NCBI RefSeq assembly: GCF_000384195.1
Contig: NZ_KB913034.1
Span: 86,745-150,744 of the forward strand
Direction: 5' to 3'
DNA: 64,000 nucleotides
Source of the DNA: Allobaculum stercoricanis DSM 13633
GTDB taxonomy: Bacteria > Bacillota_I > Bacilli_A > Erysipelotrichales > Erysipelotrichaceae
This document shows, in pieces, positions 14,842-23,428 of this stretch (its first letter is position 1; each line of letters opens with the position of its first letter). Both the position numbers and the translations under genes were made by a program. The notes beneath the pieces are model-generated. The model ran no database searches. It saw only the letters and a list, made by a program, of their open reading frames with translations, and was not told the origin of the DNA.

Positions 14842-17277
14842 TTATTCGAGTTTGACTTCAATCACTGTATCCTCTTGGATTGGCGTTGTGGCGGGGATAC
14901 TTTGCCAGTGGACTCGACCATAGCCATCAGCAGAGATGGATATGCCGGTTAAGTTCCAAAAGGCGGTGATATCTTTTCTTGTCCAGCCGATCATATCCGG
15001 CATTTGGCGCGTAGAACCGTTGGTTAATAACATGACGTTATCGTTGGAGTTGATTGTTGTGGAAGGATCAGGGAATTGAGCAACCACAGTATCGCCATCG
15101 CCAATGATAATTGTATTCACTTTAGTGCCGGCTAATCTTTCTTGGGCATAATTCAAAGAATGACTCGTTAAAGAAGGCATTGGTGAAGAAACCCATTCTT
15201 GATGTTGTTCAGTGACACTGCGATCGGTACCCGTATTGACATTGACCGTTTGCAGGGCACTTTTCATAATTTCTTTAAAAGGATCTGCCGAATAATTTAA
15301 GTAGTTCGGACCTTGCATGCCGTAACAAACGAGAACTTTAGGATCATTCGCTGGTGCGGCAGCAATAGTGGAAGACGTATAGTTTTCTTTATCATACGTA
15401 TGCGTATCTTCATTATAGATTTCCCCGGTACCTGTTTTTAGAGCCATGTCGATCCCTTCAATCGCAAAGCGATCCCCGGTCATTCCTGGATCGAGGACAT
15501 GACGCATTAAATCGACAACTTGATGCGCGGTATCTGCAGAAACAGGGGTGCCGACAGCTTGTGGAGAATTTTTTTGGATCGTTTCTTCTGTGGAGCTATC
15601 GATAATGGAATCAACAATATAAGGTTGCATCATAATGCCATCATTGAAGATCGCGGTATAAGCTTTGCATAATTCCAAAATCGTCATGGAAGAAGCCTGA
15701 CCAAACCCGGAAGATAAATAGTCGGTTGCCGAGGTGGTGTTTTTGATTCCGACTTGTTCGTTAACGAAGGGAATCCCAGTTTGTTCGAACAAATCGAACT
15801 CTTCTAAATAGCGATTGACGGTTTCTTTATTTAAGTGATTCGTGAGCAATTCACAAAGTGCGATGTTCGAAGAAAGAGCCAAACCATCTTCAAAAGTGAG
15901 CACACCATGGTCTTTTCCTAAGGCGTCAAGGATCGGTGGGATGGTGGTTTCATATTGTGAAGCAACACGGGTAATTTTTCCGGTAAGAGGATCTTCTGTA
16001 TAGGCAAATTCACCTGCACGATACGTTTGATTATAAGGATAAACCCCGGCATCAATGGCCATCGCATAGTAGAGTGGTTTAATAATTGAACCAGGCTCTA
16101 AAGGATATTCCGAAACTTTATCGATATAGGAAGGAATATCTAAATGGCTATTTTGATCGTAAGTTGGATAAGAAGCCCAAGCGAGAATTTTTCCCGTTTC
16201 AACTTCCATAACTAAAGTCCAAGCAGCGGATGCTTTGGAATCTTCCATCGTAAAGCGCATTTGTTCTTCGACGGTTTGTTGTAAAGAGCTATCTAAAGTG
16301 AGTTTGACGTGGTCACCATTGACGGCTTCGGTAATTATTTCTCGCGATCCCGGTAATTCTTGGTTCGTATTAGTGGCGCGATATTGTTCTTGACCATCTT
16401 CGGATCCAAGATACAGTTCCATGGATTTTTCTAAACCAAGTTTACCAATGATGTTTTGCGCAGTGTCATCATAGGCGGCAAACCCGATTAAGTTCGAGGA
16501 TAGAGGGGTAATCGGATAATCGCGTTTTGTTGTTTCAATAAAAGAAAGGCCAGGAATTTTCATGGATTCGAGTTTTTCTTTATCTTCACGACTAATTCGT
16601 TTCGTTCCAGTCCCCAGCTCGATTTGGCTTTTGCCTTGCATTTGTCCGCGCTCGATTAAGCGCACAAGTGTCTCTTCGTTGACGGCATCGCCAAGAACAG
16701 ACTTGATGGCAGCGGCAAATGCTTGGGGATCTTCGACATAACTTCCCGTGTTTTGAGCATCGGCGGCAGCTAAAGCTGCTTCTGTTTGTTCAGTGCGACC
16801 ATTGAGTTCGGCTTTATAGAGTGCGTTTTGCCGTTGTGCTTCGATTAAACGCTCTTCTGCGGCTTTTTCTTCTGGAGTTCGCGTATCAAAGTTTGCGGCT
16901 AAAGTATAAGCGATCGTTTGCCTTGCTAAAACTTGATTGGAGCGATCGAGAATGTCTCCTCGAACGCCATTGATCGTTCTAGCTTGAACGGAGTTGCGAA
17001 TCATGGAATTAATGGCGAGGTTTCCTGACCAAAAATGCTTTTGGGTAACCATTGTATAAAGGAGGGTGCAACAAGCAAGTGCAGCACAACTGATTAAAAC
17101 GGCACTCACTTGGAAAATATGGCGGTTGGAGGTGCAGTTTTCAGCACTTTTCGCTTGGCGTAAGCGGTGGCGAGCTCGTTTTTTGTTGATCTCTTCATAA
17201 TCGACACCAGGGATTAAATCGAGTTGTTGGACATCTAAATGTTCGACTTGTTTCTTGTTTTTTCGCTTTTTTTGCAT
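14842..17277 (-). CDS. pbpB: Class B penicillin-binding protein (FtsI/PBP2x type) with PASTA domains
   Basis: The 811-residue protein has a basic cytoplasmic start, one membrane helix at about 53-76, and a dimerisation domain with VRGDILDRSNQVLA. The transpeptidase domain carries active-site SIIK (~residue 397), SSN and KTGTGE. The last ~130 residues read as two PASTA repeats that bind peptidoglycan. It cross-links septal wall peptides and should sit at the divisome with FtsL. It is the last gene of the mraZ-rsmH-ftsL-pbp set, but 147 bases and a hairpin separate it from ftsL. A terminator follows, so mraY and murD are not in the same transcript here. The insertion rich in Ala/Glu near 135-190 is notable. 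Confidence 0.9.
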   Translation of the reverse strand: MQKKRKNKKQVEHLDVQQLDLIPGVDYEEINKKRARHRLRQAKSAENCTSNRHIFQVSAVLISCAALACCTLLYTMVTQKHFWSGNLAINSMIRNSVQARTINGVRGDILDRSNQVLARQTIAYTLAANFDTRTPEEKAAEERLIEAQRQNALYKAELNGRTEQTEAALAAADAQNTGSYVEDPQAFAAAIKSVLGDAVNEETLVRLIERGQMQGKSQIELGTGTKRISREDKEKLESMKIPGLSFIETTKRDYPITPLSSNLIGFAAYDDTAQNIIGKLGLEKSMELYLGSEDGQEQYRATNTNQELPGSREIITEAVNGDHVKLTLDSSLQQTVEEQMRFTMEDSKASAAWTLVMEVETGKILAWASYPTYDQNSHLDIPSYIDKVSEYPLEPGSIIKPLYYAMAIDAGVYPYNQTYRAGEFAYTEDPLTGKITRVASQYETTIPPILDALGKDHGVLTFEDGLALSSNIALCELLTNHLNKETVNRYLEEFDLFEQTGIPFVNEQVGIKNTTSATDYLSSGFGQASSMTILELCKAYTAIFNDGIMMQPYIVDSIIDSSTEETIQKNSPQAVGTPVSADTAHQVVDLMRHVLDPGMTGDRFAIEGIDMALKTGTGEIYNEDTHTYDKENYTSSTIAAAPANDPKVLVCYGMQGPNYLNYSADPFKEIMKSALQTVNVNTGTDRSVTEQHQEWVSSPMPSLTSHSLNYAQERLAGTKVNTIIIGDGDTVVAQFPDPSTTINSNDNVMLLTNGSTRQMPDMIGWTRKDITAFWNLTGISISADGYGRVHWQSIPATTPIQEDTVIEVKLE

Positions 17278-17361
17278 TCCGATCTCCTTTCTATATCTTC
17301 AGTTGAAACTATTTTTTTTAAATCTATGGCTCTTATTTTTAGTGGCCAACAAGAGTATATA

Positions 17362-17426
17362 CCATGATAAAACGAGCAGTTAAAAAGAACTTTAAAACTA
17401 AAAGATTCTTTTCAACTGCCCGTTTT
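17362..17426 (-). terminator. Hairpin between ftsL and the PBP gene
   Basis: On the minus strand AAAACGGGCAGTT pairs with AACTGCTCGTTTT (one wobble) around an AT-rich loop. The tail after it is only modestly T-rich (TTTTAT), so it may attenuate rather than stop transcription into the PBP gene. Confidence 0.6.
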
Positions 17427-17742
17427 ATTGTTCACTATCGTAGTAATAAACGTTATTTGAGTTTTCGCTGACTTGGCCTTCTAACATCCCTAAGACTCGA
17501 CTTTTTTCTTGGAGTTGATAAATCTCATCTTTGAGTTCATCAACATTTGCAGAATAAGTAGAGATATCTGATGTGAGCTGTTGGTTTGTTTTTGCAAGGT
17601 TATCGGAATAAGAGCGTAACAGTAAGCAAACTCCGATGTAGCCTACAACAGAAAGAAACAACAAGGAATAAAGCACATGTAGAGGGGTGAAGATTTTCTT
17701 CTTTTTCTTTTTAGGATTTGTATGTTGATTTGGCTTAGTCAT
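17425..17742 (-). CDS. ftsL: FtsL-like cell division protein
   Basis: The 105-residue protein has the layout of FtsL: a basic N-terminus (NPKKKKKKIFTPLHV), one membrane helix at about 20-42, and a heptad coiled coil (NQQLTSDISTYSANVDELKDEIYQLQEK). FtsL scaffolds FtsB/DivIC and the septal PBP. FtsL sequences diverge strongly, so the call rests on topology and position between rsmH and pbp. Its start overlaps the rsmH end by eight bases. Confidence 0.85.
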   Translation of the reverse strand: MTKPNQHTNPKKKKKKIFTPLHVLYSLLFLSVVGYIGVCLLLRSYSDNLAKTNQQLTSDISTYSANVDELKDEIYQLQEKSRVLGMLEGQVSENSNNVYYYDSEQ

Positions 17743-18667
17743 TGTCGATCCTCATAATTCCCCGCAATTTTGCGCTGTGGGCACGCATATTAACGGCTAG
17801 TTCATCTTCACTAGCGAGAATAGGTTTGCGATTGATGAGTTGATAATGCAATTGTTCATCGATGTTAACAGGCATACGGCGATTAACTTTTTTAGGAAGT
17901 GCTTTGGCAGCAAATGCTTGTTTAACAATGCGGTCTTCTAAAGAGTGGAACGTGATCACAGCCATTTTGCCATTAGGGGCTAATAAGTCTAAGCCTTGTT
18001 CGAGCACAGATGTGAGCTGTGGAAGTTCTTGATTAACCTCCATGCGTAGTGCTTGGAAAGTTTGTTTAGCAGGGTGTCCCTTTTTCTTGAGAACAGCAGC
18101 AGGAAGTGCGGATTTAATGACATCGACCAATTCAAAGGTTGTTTGAATGGGTGATTCGGAGCGTGCTTGCACAATACGAGCAGCAATCTTAGGGGCAAAA
18201 GATTCTTCACCATATTCACGGAGAATTCGAATTAATTCTTCTTTGGAATAAGTGTTGACGATCGTTTTTGCATCTAAAGATTGGCTTTGATTCATTCTCA
18301 TATCTAAATCGGCATCAAAACGATAGGAAAACCCACGTTCGGGATCATCGAATTGGGGAGAAGACACGCCAAGATCCATTAAGATGCCATCGACGTGGTC
18401 AATGTTATATTTTGCGAGTTGTTCTTTCAGTTGTTCAAAGGGAGCGTGAATTAAAGTGAAGTGATCAGAAATGGCTTCTAAACGACTTCTACTTTCATCA
18501 ATTGCGGTTTGGTCTAAATCGAATGCATAGAGATGACCTTGATCGAGACGTTTAAGAATTTCACTAGAATGACCAGCGCGACCTAGTGTGCAGTCGACAT
18601 AGATGCCATCTTGTTTGACGTCTAACATATCAATAGATTCCTGTAACAGGACGCTGATGTGTTCCAT
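17735..18667 (-). CDS. rsmH: 16S rRNA (cytosine(1402)-N4)-methyltransferase RsmH
   Basis: The 310-residue enzyme starts MEHISVLLQESIDML and contains the SAM site YVDCTLGRAGHS, the block DGILMDLGVSSPQFDDPERGFSYR and the C-terminal ITFHSLEDRIVKQAF. These are classic RsmH/MraW signatures. It N4-methylates C1402 in the ribosomal P site. It is 15 bases downstream of mraZ and overlaps ftsL, in the usual dcw order. Confidence 0.97.
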   Translation of the reverse strand: MEHISVLLQESIDMLDVKQDGIYVDCTLGRAGHSSEILKRLDQGHLYAFDLDQTAIDESRSRLEAISDHFTLIHAPFEQLKEQLAKYNIDHVDGILMDLGVSSPQFDDPERGFSYRFDADLDMRMNQSQSLDAKTIVNTYSKEELIRILREYGEESFAPKIAARIVQARSESPIQTTFELVDVIKSALPAAVLKKKGHPAKQTFQALRMEVNQELPQLTSVLEQGLDLLAPNGKMAVITFHSLEDRIVKQAFAAKALPKKVNRRMPVNIDEQLHYQLINRKPILASEDELAVNMRAHSAKLRGIMRIDND

Positions 18668-18682
18668 ATAAGTACTCCTGAA

Positions 18683-19114
18683 CTATTCGAGAAATGGCGT
18701 TAAATTTTCCGCGAATTTCTCATAAGAAGGAAGCATTTCCTCCTGTAAAGTAAGCCAACGGTCTTTCGACCAAATTTCCACACGATTTGCAATGCCAATG
18801 ATGTAACACTCTTTTTCTAAAGCAGCGTCTTTCATTAAATTGGCAGGAATCAAGATGCGTCCTTGCGCATCCACTTCTACTTCAGTCGCTTTTGCCATGA
18901 AAAAACGCATGAACATTCGTGCATCGGGATTAGTCGAAGGGAGGGAAGAGTATTTAGCATAGAGGTTTGTCCATTCTTGAAGAGGATAAACCGTTAAGCA
19001 GCCATCCATTCCGCGAGTGATGTAGACACGTTCACCAAGCTCTTCACGAAATTTGGCCGGCATGATCAGACGGCCTTTACGGTCAATGTTATGTGTGTAT
19101 TCGCCCATGAACAT
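18683..19114 (-). CDS. mraZ: Transcriptional regulator MraZ
   Basis: The 143-residue protein has two SpoVT/AbrB-like halves: MFMGEYTHNIDRKGRLIMPAKFREEL and VEVDAQGRILIPANLMKDAAL. MraZ forms a ring that binds direct repeats in its own promoter region and represses the division operon. GGGGAGGTGATG precedes the ATG and the promoter is near consensus. Candidate MraZ repeats are present in the leader. Confidence 0.97.
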   Translation of the reverse strand: MFMGEYTHNIDRKGRLIMPAKFREELGERVYITRGMDGCLTVYPLQEWTNLYAKYSSLPSTNPDARMFMRFFMAKATEVEVDAQGRILIPANLMKDAALEKECYIIGIANRVEIWSKDRWLTLQEEMLPSYEKFAENLTPFLE

Positions 19115-19126
19115 GTGTCATCACCT

Positions 19127-19155
19127 CCCCACTTCGTGACACAATTACCTACTTT
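19127..19155 (-). promoter_or_regulatory. Candidate MraZ-binding direct repeats
   Basis: Read on the minus strand, AAAGTAGGT (19155-19147) and GAAGTGGGG (19135-19127) are related nine-base motifs spaced 20 bases apart. They lie between the promoter and the mraZ start, where MraZ of other bacteria binds short direct repeats. The second overlaps the ribosome binding site. Confidence 0.4.
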
Positions 19156-19163
19156 GTAGGTGC

Positions 19164-19192
19164 ATTATAACCCGAAAATGAGGTTTGCTCAA
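19164..19192 (-). promoter_or_regulatory. Promoter of the mraZ operon
   Basis: On the minus strand TTGAGC (19192-19187), a 17-base spacer and a perfect TATAAT (19169-19164). Confidence 0.85.
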
Positions 19193-19664
19193 TTTAAAAC
19201 ACGCTGTTTGATGGGGAATTGCGAAAAATAAAAAAACTTTAAAAATCTAAAAAAAACGATAAATAAGGCATGAACGACAATAGCATTCAGAAATCTTGAA
19301 AAAGTGGGGGATTGTCCCACTATTTCAAAGGGAAATGGCGCGTTTTGAGAGCGGAACACCCAAAATTTTGAAAAATAGAATGATAAAAATTTTAGGTAGG
19401 TGAATTGGAAAATATCAGCAAAAGAAAAAAGTGTATGTTTTTTGAACTCTTTTGGAAAATAATTAAAAAGATAAAAAAGATCAAGGTGAAAGAGAAAGAA
19501 GAAAACGATAGAAAAATTGATCCAAAGTGCCAAAATGCCTTTAGAAATGGTGAAAAGAATAACAATGAAAGGGTCAACATAAATTCATTTCGAAAAATGT
19601 AAAAAGAATGTGAAGCAAAATATTTGCGTTTTATAATAAAAAGCGAACGAAATGGAGAAAAGAG
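19193..19664. other. Long AT-rich intergenic region before the lactate permease gene
   Basis: No frame here has a ribosome binding site with convincing content. The 65-residue frame at 19405 is low-complexity Lys/Glu/Asn. A TATAAT at 19632-19637, with a poor -35 17 bases upstream, is the likely permease promoter. Confidence 0.5.
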
Positions 19665-21194
19665 ATGAGTGAGTTAATTTTGAATTTTATCCTCGCTTTG
19701 TGTCCTATTATTTTGTTGATCATCATCATGATGGGCTTCAAACAACCGGCGTGGAAAGCGGCCATTGGCGCTGCGATTTTAGCTGCATTCGAAGCCTTCT
19801 TCTTCTGGCATCAACCAATTGAAGTCATTGGAATGTCAGCATTAGAAGGAGCAACAATGGCATTATGGCCAATTGTTGTGGTGATCATTGCAGCTGTATT
19901 TACATATAACTTAGTGTGTTCGACAGGTGGCATGGATGTCATTAAGTCGATGTTAAAAAGCGTATCTGCTGATAAACGCGTCTTAGTCATTTTAGTGGCT
20001 TGGTGTTTTGGTGGATTTATGGAAGGAATGGCTGGTTTTGGTACTGCCATTGCTATCCCGGCCGGCATGTTAATGGCAATGGGTTTCGATCCATTGTTCT
20101 CTTGCTTAGTATGCTTGGTTTCAAATGGGTTCCCAACACCTTGGGGATCAATTGGAATTCCGACGATTACCGTTGTCAATTTATTGGGGATGTCAAATTC
20201 AATTGACCTTTCCACATTCCAAGTGATGCAAACAGGAATCTTCTTTGTGATTATTCCTTTCTTACTTGTTGTAATGACCACAAAAAGTTTCAAGGCATTA
20301 AAAGATATGGTTTGGCTATGTTTAGGTTCCGGACTAGGCTTTGTGATTCCGATGTTTATCGTTTCTAAATTTGTCGGAGCAGAACTTGTTGTTGTAATTG
20401 GATCTGTTTGCTCACTTGCAATTACAATTTTATTAGCCAAAACGGTAAAACCAAATCCAGAATACTTGATGGAAGGCCCATCCGGTCAAACGGCAAAATT
20501 TACTTTAAAAGAAGCATTGGTGGCTTGTGCCCCATTCATCTTCATTTTTATTTTCTTATTGTCGACCTCTAAACTCGTGTTGCCAATTCATACTTTCTTG
20601 GCTCAGTTTGCTTCGACTGTGACATTTATGTCCCCAACAACATTTACTTGGATCAATACGCCAGGGGTATGGATTTTCCTATCCGCAATTTTGGGTGCGA
20701 TTGTTCAAAAAGCAAGCTTCAAACAGTTTAAAGATGTCTTTATTGCGACACTCAAACAAATGCAGGGTTCCATTATTGTTATGGTGGCTGTTCTTGCGGC
20801 CGCAAAAATTATGATTTATTCCGGCATGATTGATGCGATTACTGCATTTGCGATTACCGTGATGCAAGGGGCATATCCTATTATTGCGCCATGGCTGGGT
20901 ATGTTAGGTACATTTGTTACGGGAAGTGGGACTTCTTCTGGAGTTCTCTTTGGACAAGTGCAAGCCAATGCGGCCACAGCCCTCGAATTGAATCAGTCTT
21001 GGATTGTTGGCTTAAACGGACTTGGTGTAGGTGTTGGGAAAATGTTATCCCCACAATCCATTGCGATTGCATTATCAGCTGTTGGAGGATTAAAAGAAGA
21101 TTCTAAATTATTAAAAATGGTTTTACCTTATGGTGTCGTCTTCTTGATCTTCACTTCAATTATTGCTTTTGTCGGCACATCGCTTGTAGGCTAA
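19665..21194 (+). CDS. lctP: L-lactate permease (LctP/LldP family)
   Basis: The 509-residue protein has about 13 membrane segments and the family blocks GGFMEGMAGFGTAIAIPAGML and GTFVTGSGTSSGVLFGQVQ with LSPQSIAIA near the end. It moves lactate or glycolate with protons across the cytoplasmic membrane. The length is close to that of family members. GGAGAAAAG before the ATG supports the start. No lactate dehydrogenase or lutABC genes sit beside it, so the direction (uptake or efflux) is open. Confidence 0.92.
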   Translation: MSELILNFILALCPIILLIIIMMGFKQPAWKAAIGAAILAAFEAFFFWHQPIEVIGMSALEGATMALWPIVVVIIAAVFTYNLVCSTGGMDVIKSMLKSVSADKRVLVILVAWCFGGFMEGMAGFGTAIAIPAGMLMAMGFDPLFSCLVCLVSNGFPTPWGSIGIPTITVVNLLGMSNSIDLSTFQVMQTGIFFVIIPFLLVVMTTKSFKALKDMVWLCLGSGLGFVIPMFIVSKFVGAELVVVIGSVCSLAITILLAKTVKPNPEYLMEGPSGQTAKFTLKEALVACAPFIFIFIFLLSTSKLVLPIHTFLAQFASTVTFMSPTTFTWINTPGVWIFLSAILGAIVQKASFKQFKDVFIATLKQMQGSIIVMVAVLAAAKIMIYSGMIDAITAFAITVMQGAYPIIAPWLGMLGTFVTGSGTSSGVLFGQVQANAATALELNQSWIVGLNGLGVGVGKMLSPQSIAIALSAVGGLKEDSKLLKMVLPYGVVFLIFTSIIAFVGTSLVG

Positions 21195-21214
21195 TCCATA
21201 ACTTTTAACGATTT

Positions 21215-21260
21215 AAATCCGCAAATTCCATATTGTATGGAAGATGCGGATTTTTTTTGA
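21215..21260 (+). terminator. Terminator after the lactate permease gene
   Basis: AAATCCGCA pairs with TGCGGATTT, with an inner CCATA/TATGG stem, then a run of T. Confidence 0.9.
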
Positions 21261-21268
21261 TGGATAAA

Positions 21269-21294
21269 GAAAAAAGCCTTCCGCGTGCGGAAGA
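21269..21294 (-). terminator. Terminator of the 83-residue protein gene
   Basis: On the minus strand CTTCCGC pairs with GCGGAAG and is followed by GCTTTTTT. Confidence 0.8.
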
Positions 21295-21313
21295 CTGAAG
21301 GGGCAATACAAGA

Positions 21314-21565
21314 TTAAATGTCGCGTTCGGTGTAATCAACATCGATCACATTGGGTAAAGATTGTCTGGAATTCATATTCGAACTTGTAGAAGAGCGATT
21401 AGAATTCAAATCATTAGGTGTAAATGTTCGTGTGTAGACTTTCACGGAAGGTCTAGAGAACATGAAGAACACCGGCATTAAAAGCATTAAAAATGGAAAA
21501 AAGAATCCAAGTAATGGGAAGAATAAAAAGAATAAACCCACTAACATCAATAGAATCATCCACAT
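21314..21565 (-). CDS. Small membrane protein of unknown function (83 aa)
   Basis: The first ~38 residues are very hydrophobic and rich in Phe, Leu and Met (MILLMLVGLFFLFFPLLGFF), forming one long or two short membrane segments. A polar tail rich in Asn and Ser ends in DVDYTERDI. AAGGAGG eight bases ahead of the ATG and a private terminator make this a real gene. I do not recognise a family. Confidence 0.7.
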   Translation of the reverse strand: MWMILLMLVGLFFLFFPLLGFFFPFLMLLMPVFFMFSRPSVKVYTRTFTPNDLNSNRSSTSSNMNSRQSLPNVIDVDYTERDI

Positions 21566-21915
21566 ATAGAAAACCTCCTTGAAAACGAAGTCGGTAAAAT
21601 TTCAATTCGTTTATCGATGTTCTTAATCTAACATTTCACCTTGTTAGCAATTCAGCAAGATTATGTGAAGTTTTCAATCAATCTAACTCAATGTCAAAAA
21701 CTCGTTTTTCTGCCGATTGAAGTCGGTAAATCTAGCTTGTAAAAGATGAAGATGTACGATGATTATGATTATTGTGTCACGAAGTTTTCTAAAAACAACA
21801 GAAATGCTTCATCATAATCAACAGAAAAGAAAAAGATGTTATATTGGCAAAAAATGTTTTTGGCAGACATGGAATAAGAAAAAATTAAAAAACGATCGAG
21901 ATAGAGGAAAAAGAG
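21566..21915. other. Divergent intergenic region with a repeated 12-mer
   Basis: GAAGTCGGTAAA occurs at 21587-21598 and again at 21719-21730 in the same orientation. It could be a shared protein-binding site for the flanking divergent genes. Otherwise it is AT-rich with no supported gene. Confidence 0.4.
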
Positions 21916-22389
21916 ATGAAACAGAACTTTGAACGTTATGAAGTTGTCGCTCAATTTATTTTTGATGAATATTCAAAGATTTACTATGCCCCACTTCGTT
22001 ACCAAGCAATGCGGCATACAGATTTAGTCGATGGCTGGGTCACTTTATTAGCACAAAGAAGACATTTAGATCTCGAATTATTAAAGATCAGCGCCCTATT
22101 ACACGATCTTGCCCGATTTTCATACAACGCCCCATTTCAACATGCTCAAAAAGGAGCCAACCTTGCGCGAGAAATTCTAGAGGGCATGAAACAATTTGAA
22201 GCGAGCGAAATTGAACAAGTCTGTCAGGCGATTTCTCATCATAGCGATAAACAGCGTATCGATACTCCATTTGACGAAGCGCTTAAAGATGGCGATCTTC
22301 TTGCCAGATGGAGTGTGGATCCTAGTGAACAATTCGAGGATGATTTAAAGCAGCGGTTTAATCAATTAAAAGCAGAGTTAAGCTTATAG
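21916..22389 (+). CDS. HD-domain protein
   Basis: The 157-residue protein contains the HD metal-ligand pattern: MRHTDLVDGW, then ALLHDLARFSYN (the HD pair), later SHHSDKQ, and a final acidic residue in DEALKDGDLLARW. HD enzymes hydrolyse phosphates of nucleotides or other metabolites. It resembles small stand-alone HD hydrolases. AGAGGAAAAAG precedes the ATG. The gene ends inside a terminator shared with the convergent IMPACT gene. The substrate is unknown. Confidence 0.8.
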   Translation: MKQNFERYEVVAQFIFDEYSKIYYAPLRYQAMRHTDLVDGWVTLLAQRRHLDLELLKISALLHDLARFSYNAPFQHAQKGANLAREILEGMKQFEASEIEQVCQAISHHSDKQRIDTPFDEALKDGDLLARWSVDPSEQFEDDLKQRFNQLKAELSL

Positions 22390-22407
22390 GCAAAACTCTG
22401 CTTTTCT
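22368..22407. terminator. Bidirectional terminator overlapping the HD gene end
   Basis: AAAAGCAGAGTT pairs with AACTCTGCTTTT. It separates two convergent genes only 18 bases apart and includes the last codons of the HD gene. Confidence 0.9.
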
Positions 22408-23004
22408 TTAGTCTCCATTTTCGAGAACACATTCTTTAAGTAAGATGGCTTGAACTTGTCCAGAAAAACGACTTGCGAGTTCGTCATTTAAATCGTTTGG
22501 GCTCATAAAAGTGAATACCGCATTTTGACCATAATCAACTTGGATTTGTTCTACTTCACGAGTTCGCAAAAAAGCTTCGACTTTTCCGCTGATCGAATAA
22601 TCAGCTTCCAATTGATAAAAGCCAAGCGTACGTGGTTCAAAAAAGCAGGCTTCTTGTACAGCAAGGGCGACACTACTTGAATAGGCACGAACGAGTCCAC
22701 CTTTACCAAGTAAAGTACCGCCAAAATAGCGGACAACCACTGCGCCAAGTTGATCGGCTTCGTGATTAAGGAGTACATCTAACATGGGGCGACCGGCTGT
22801 TCCGGCTGGTTCACCATCATCGCTAGAGTGCGAAAGGGATCCCGATTTCATTGCACTGCAATAGTGCGTGGCTTGGGGATATTCTTTTTTTGCTTTGGCG
22901 ATGAGCGCTTTCAAGTCTTCTTGGGTTTTGACGCGTGCTAATAAACAAATAAAGCGACTCTTTTTGACTTCTTGTTGGACGGTGATGTCGTATTTGAGAT
23001 ACAT
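22408..23004 (-). CDS. yigZ: YigZ/IMPACT family protein
   Basis: The 198-residue protein shows the IMPACT family core: KKSRFICLLARV, YPQATHYCSAMKSG, SSDDGEPAGTAGRPMLDVL and VVVRYFGGTLLGKGGLVRAYS, followed by a C-terminal ferredoxin-like half. The bacterial family is widespread and its role is not settled; a link to translation or proteolysis has been proposed. The start at 23004 is chosen because AGAAAGGA lies eight bases ahead, excluding upstream in-frame ATGs. Confidence 0.92.
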   Translation of the reverse strand: MYLKYDITVQQEVKKSRFICLLARVKTQEDLKALIAKAKKEYPQATHYCSAMKSGSLSHSSDDGEPAGTAGRPMLDVLLNHEADQLGAVVVRYFGGTLLGKGGLVRAYSSSVALAVQEACFFEPRTLGFYQLEADYSISGKVEAFLRTREVEQIQVDYGQNAVFTFMSPNDLNDELASRFSGQVQAILLKECVLENGD

Positions 23005-23111
23005 AATGGGCATCCTTTCTAAAAATATCGGAATGAAAATGGTCGATTGACGAAGCTGAATCAAGTTTTCATATTTATTTCAAAAATTTTCTGAAAAATA
23101 TTTCTGTTTTG

Positions 23112-23140
23112 TTGATAATGTTTTCTTGGGTTAATAAAAT
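23112..23140 (+). promoter_or_regulatory. Promoter of the leu operon
   Basis: TTGATA, a 17-base spacer and TAAAAT place the transcript start near 23147, ahead of the T-box leader. Confidence 0.75.
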
Positions 23141-23159
23141 GAAAACACGTTTAAAAAGC

Positions 23160-23412
23160 AATGACAAGGATCAATCAAAGCAGTGAATTCCTTCAGAAAG
23201 CAGTCGGGTGATGCGAGACTGTGGATGATGTCTTTGAGCACTCCCCTTGGAGCTGAAAGAGTGAAATCAGTAGTTCTTTCCGGGAATTCCCGTTATAGAT
23301 GGTGCGATTGTTAGATCGCGTTGAGAGGTCACAAAGGTTGTGGCAAGAAGAGTGGTACCGCGGATTTTATTCGTCTCTTTGCATTCCAAATGCAAAGAGG
23401 CGTTTTTTTATA
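23160..23412 (+). promoter_or_regulatory. T-box leader controlling leuACDB
   Basis: The T-box core AAGAGTGGTACCGCGG spans 23348-23363 and its TGGT can pair with an uncharged tRNA ACCA end. A perfect terminator, CGTCTCTTTGCATT pairing with AATGCAAAGAGGCG plus T7, follows at 23372-23409. The conserved CCGGGAATTCCCGTTATAG block lies at about 23280-23298. A CTC leucine codon sits at 23241-23243 in the expected specifier region before CCCTTGGAG, consistent with leucine sensing. The flanking sequence (GAGCA in place of the usual GAAC) makes the exact register uncertain. Confidence 0.9.
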
Positions 23413-23428
23413 TTTAGGAGGAAATCAT

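Noticed and set aside
19405-19602. 65-residue frame in the mraZ-lctP gap
   Set aside because: Low-complexity Lys/Glu/Asn content in AT-rich DNA, with no supporting start signals.
23250-23275. Isoleucine ATC specifier in the leu T-box
   Set aside because: That ATC lies in the stretch after Stem I, next to the conserved AGTAG and CCGGG blocks; the CTC before CCCTTGGAG fits the specifier position better.
23321-23428. Longer leuA starting inside the T-box
   Set aside because: The added residues would be encoded by the T-box and terminator; AGGAGG fixes the start at 23429.
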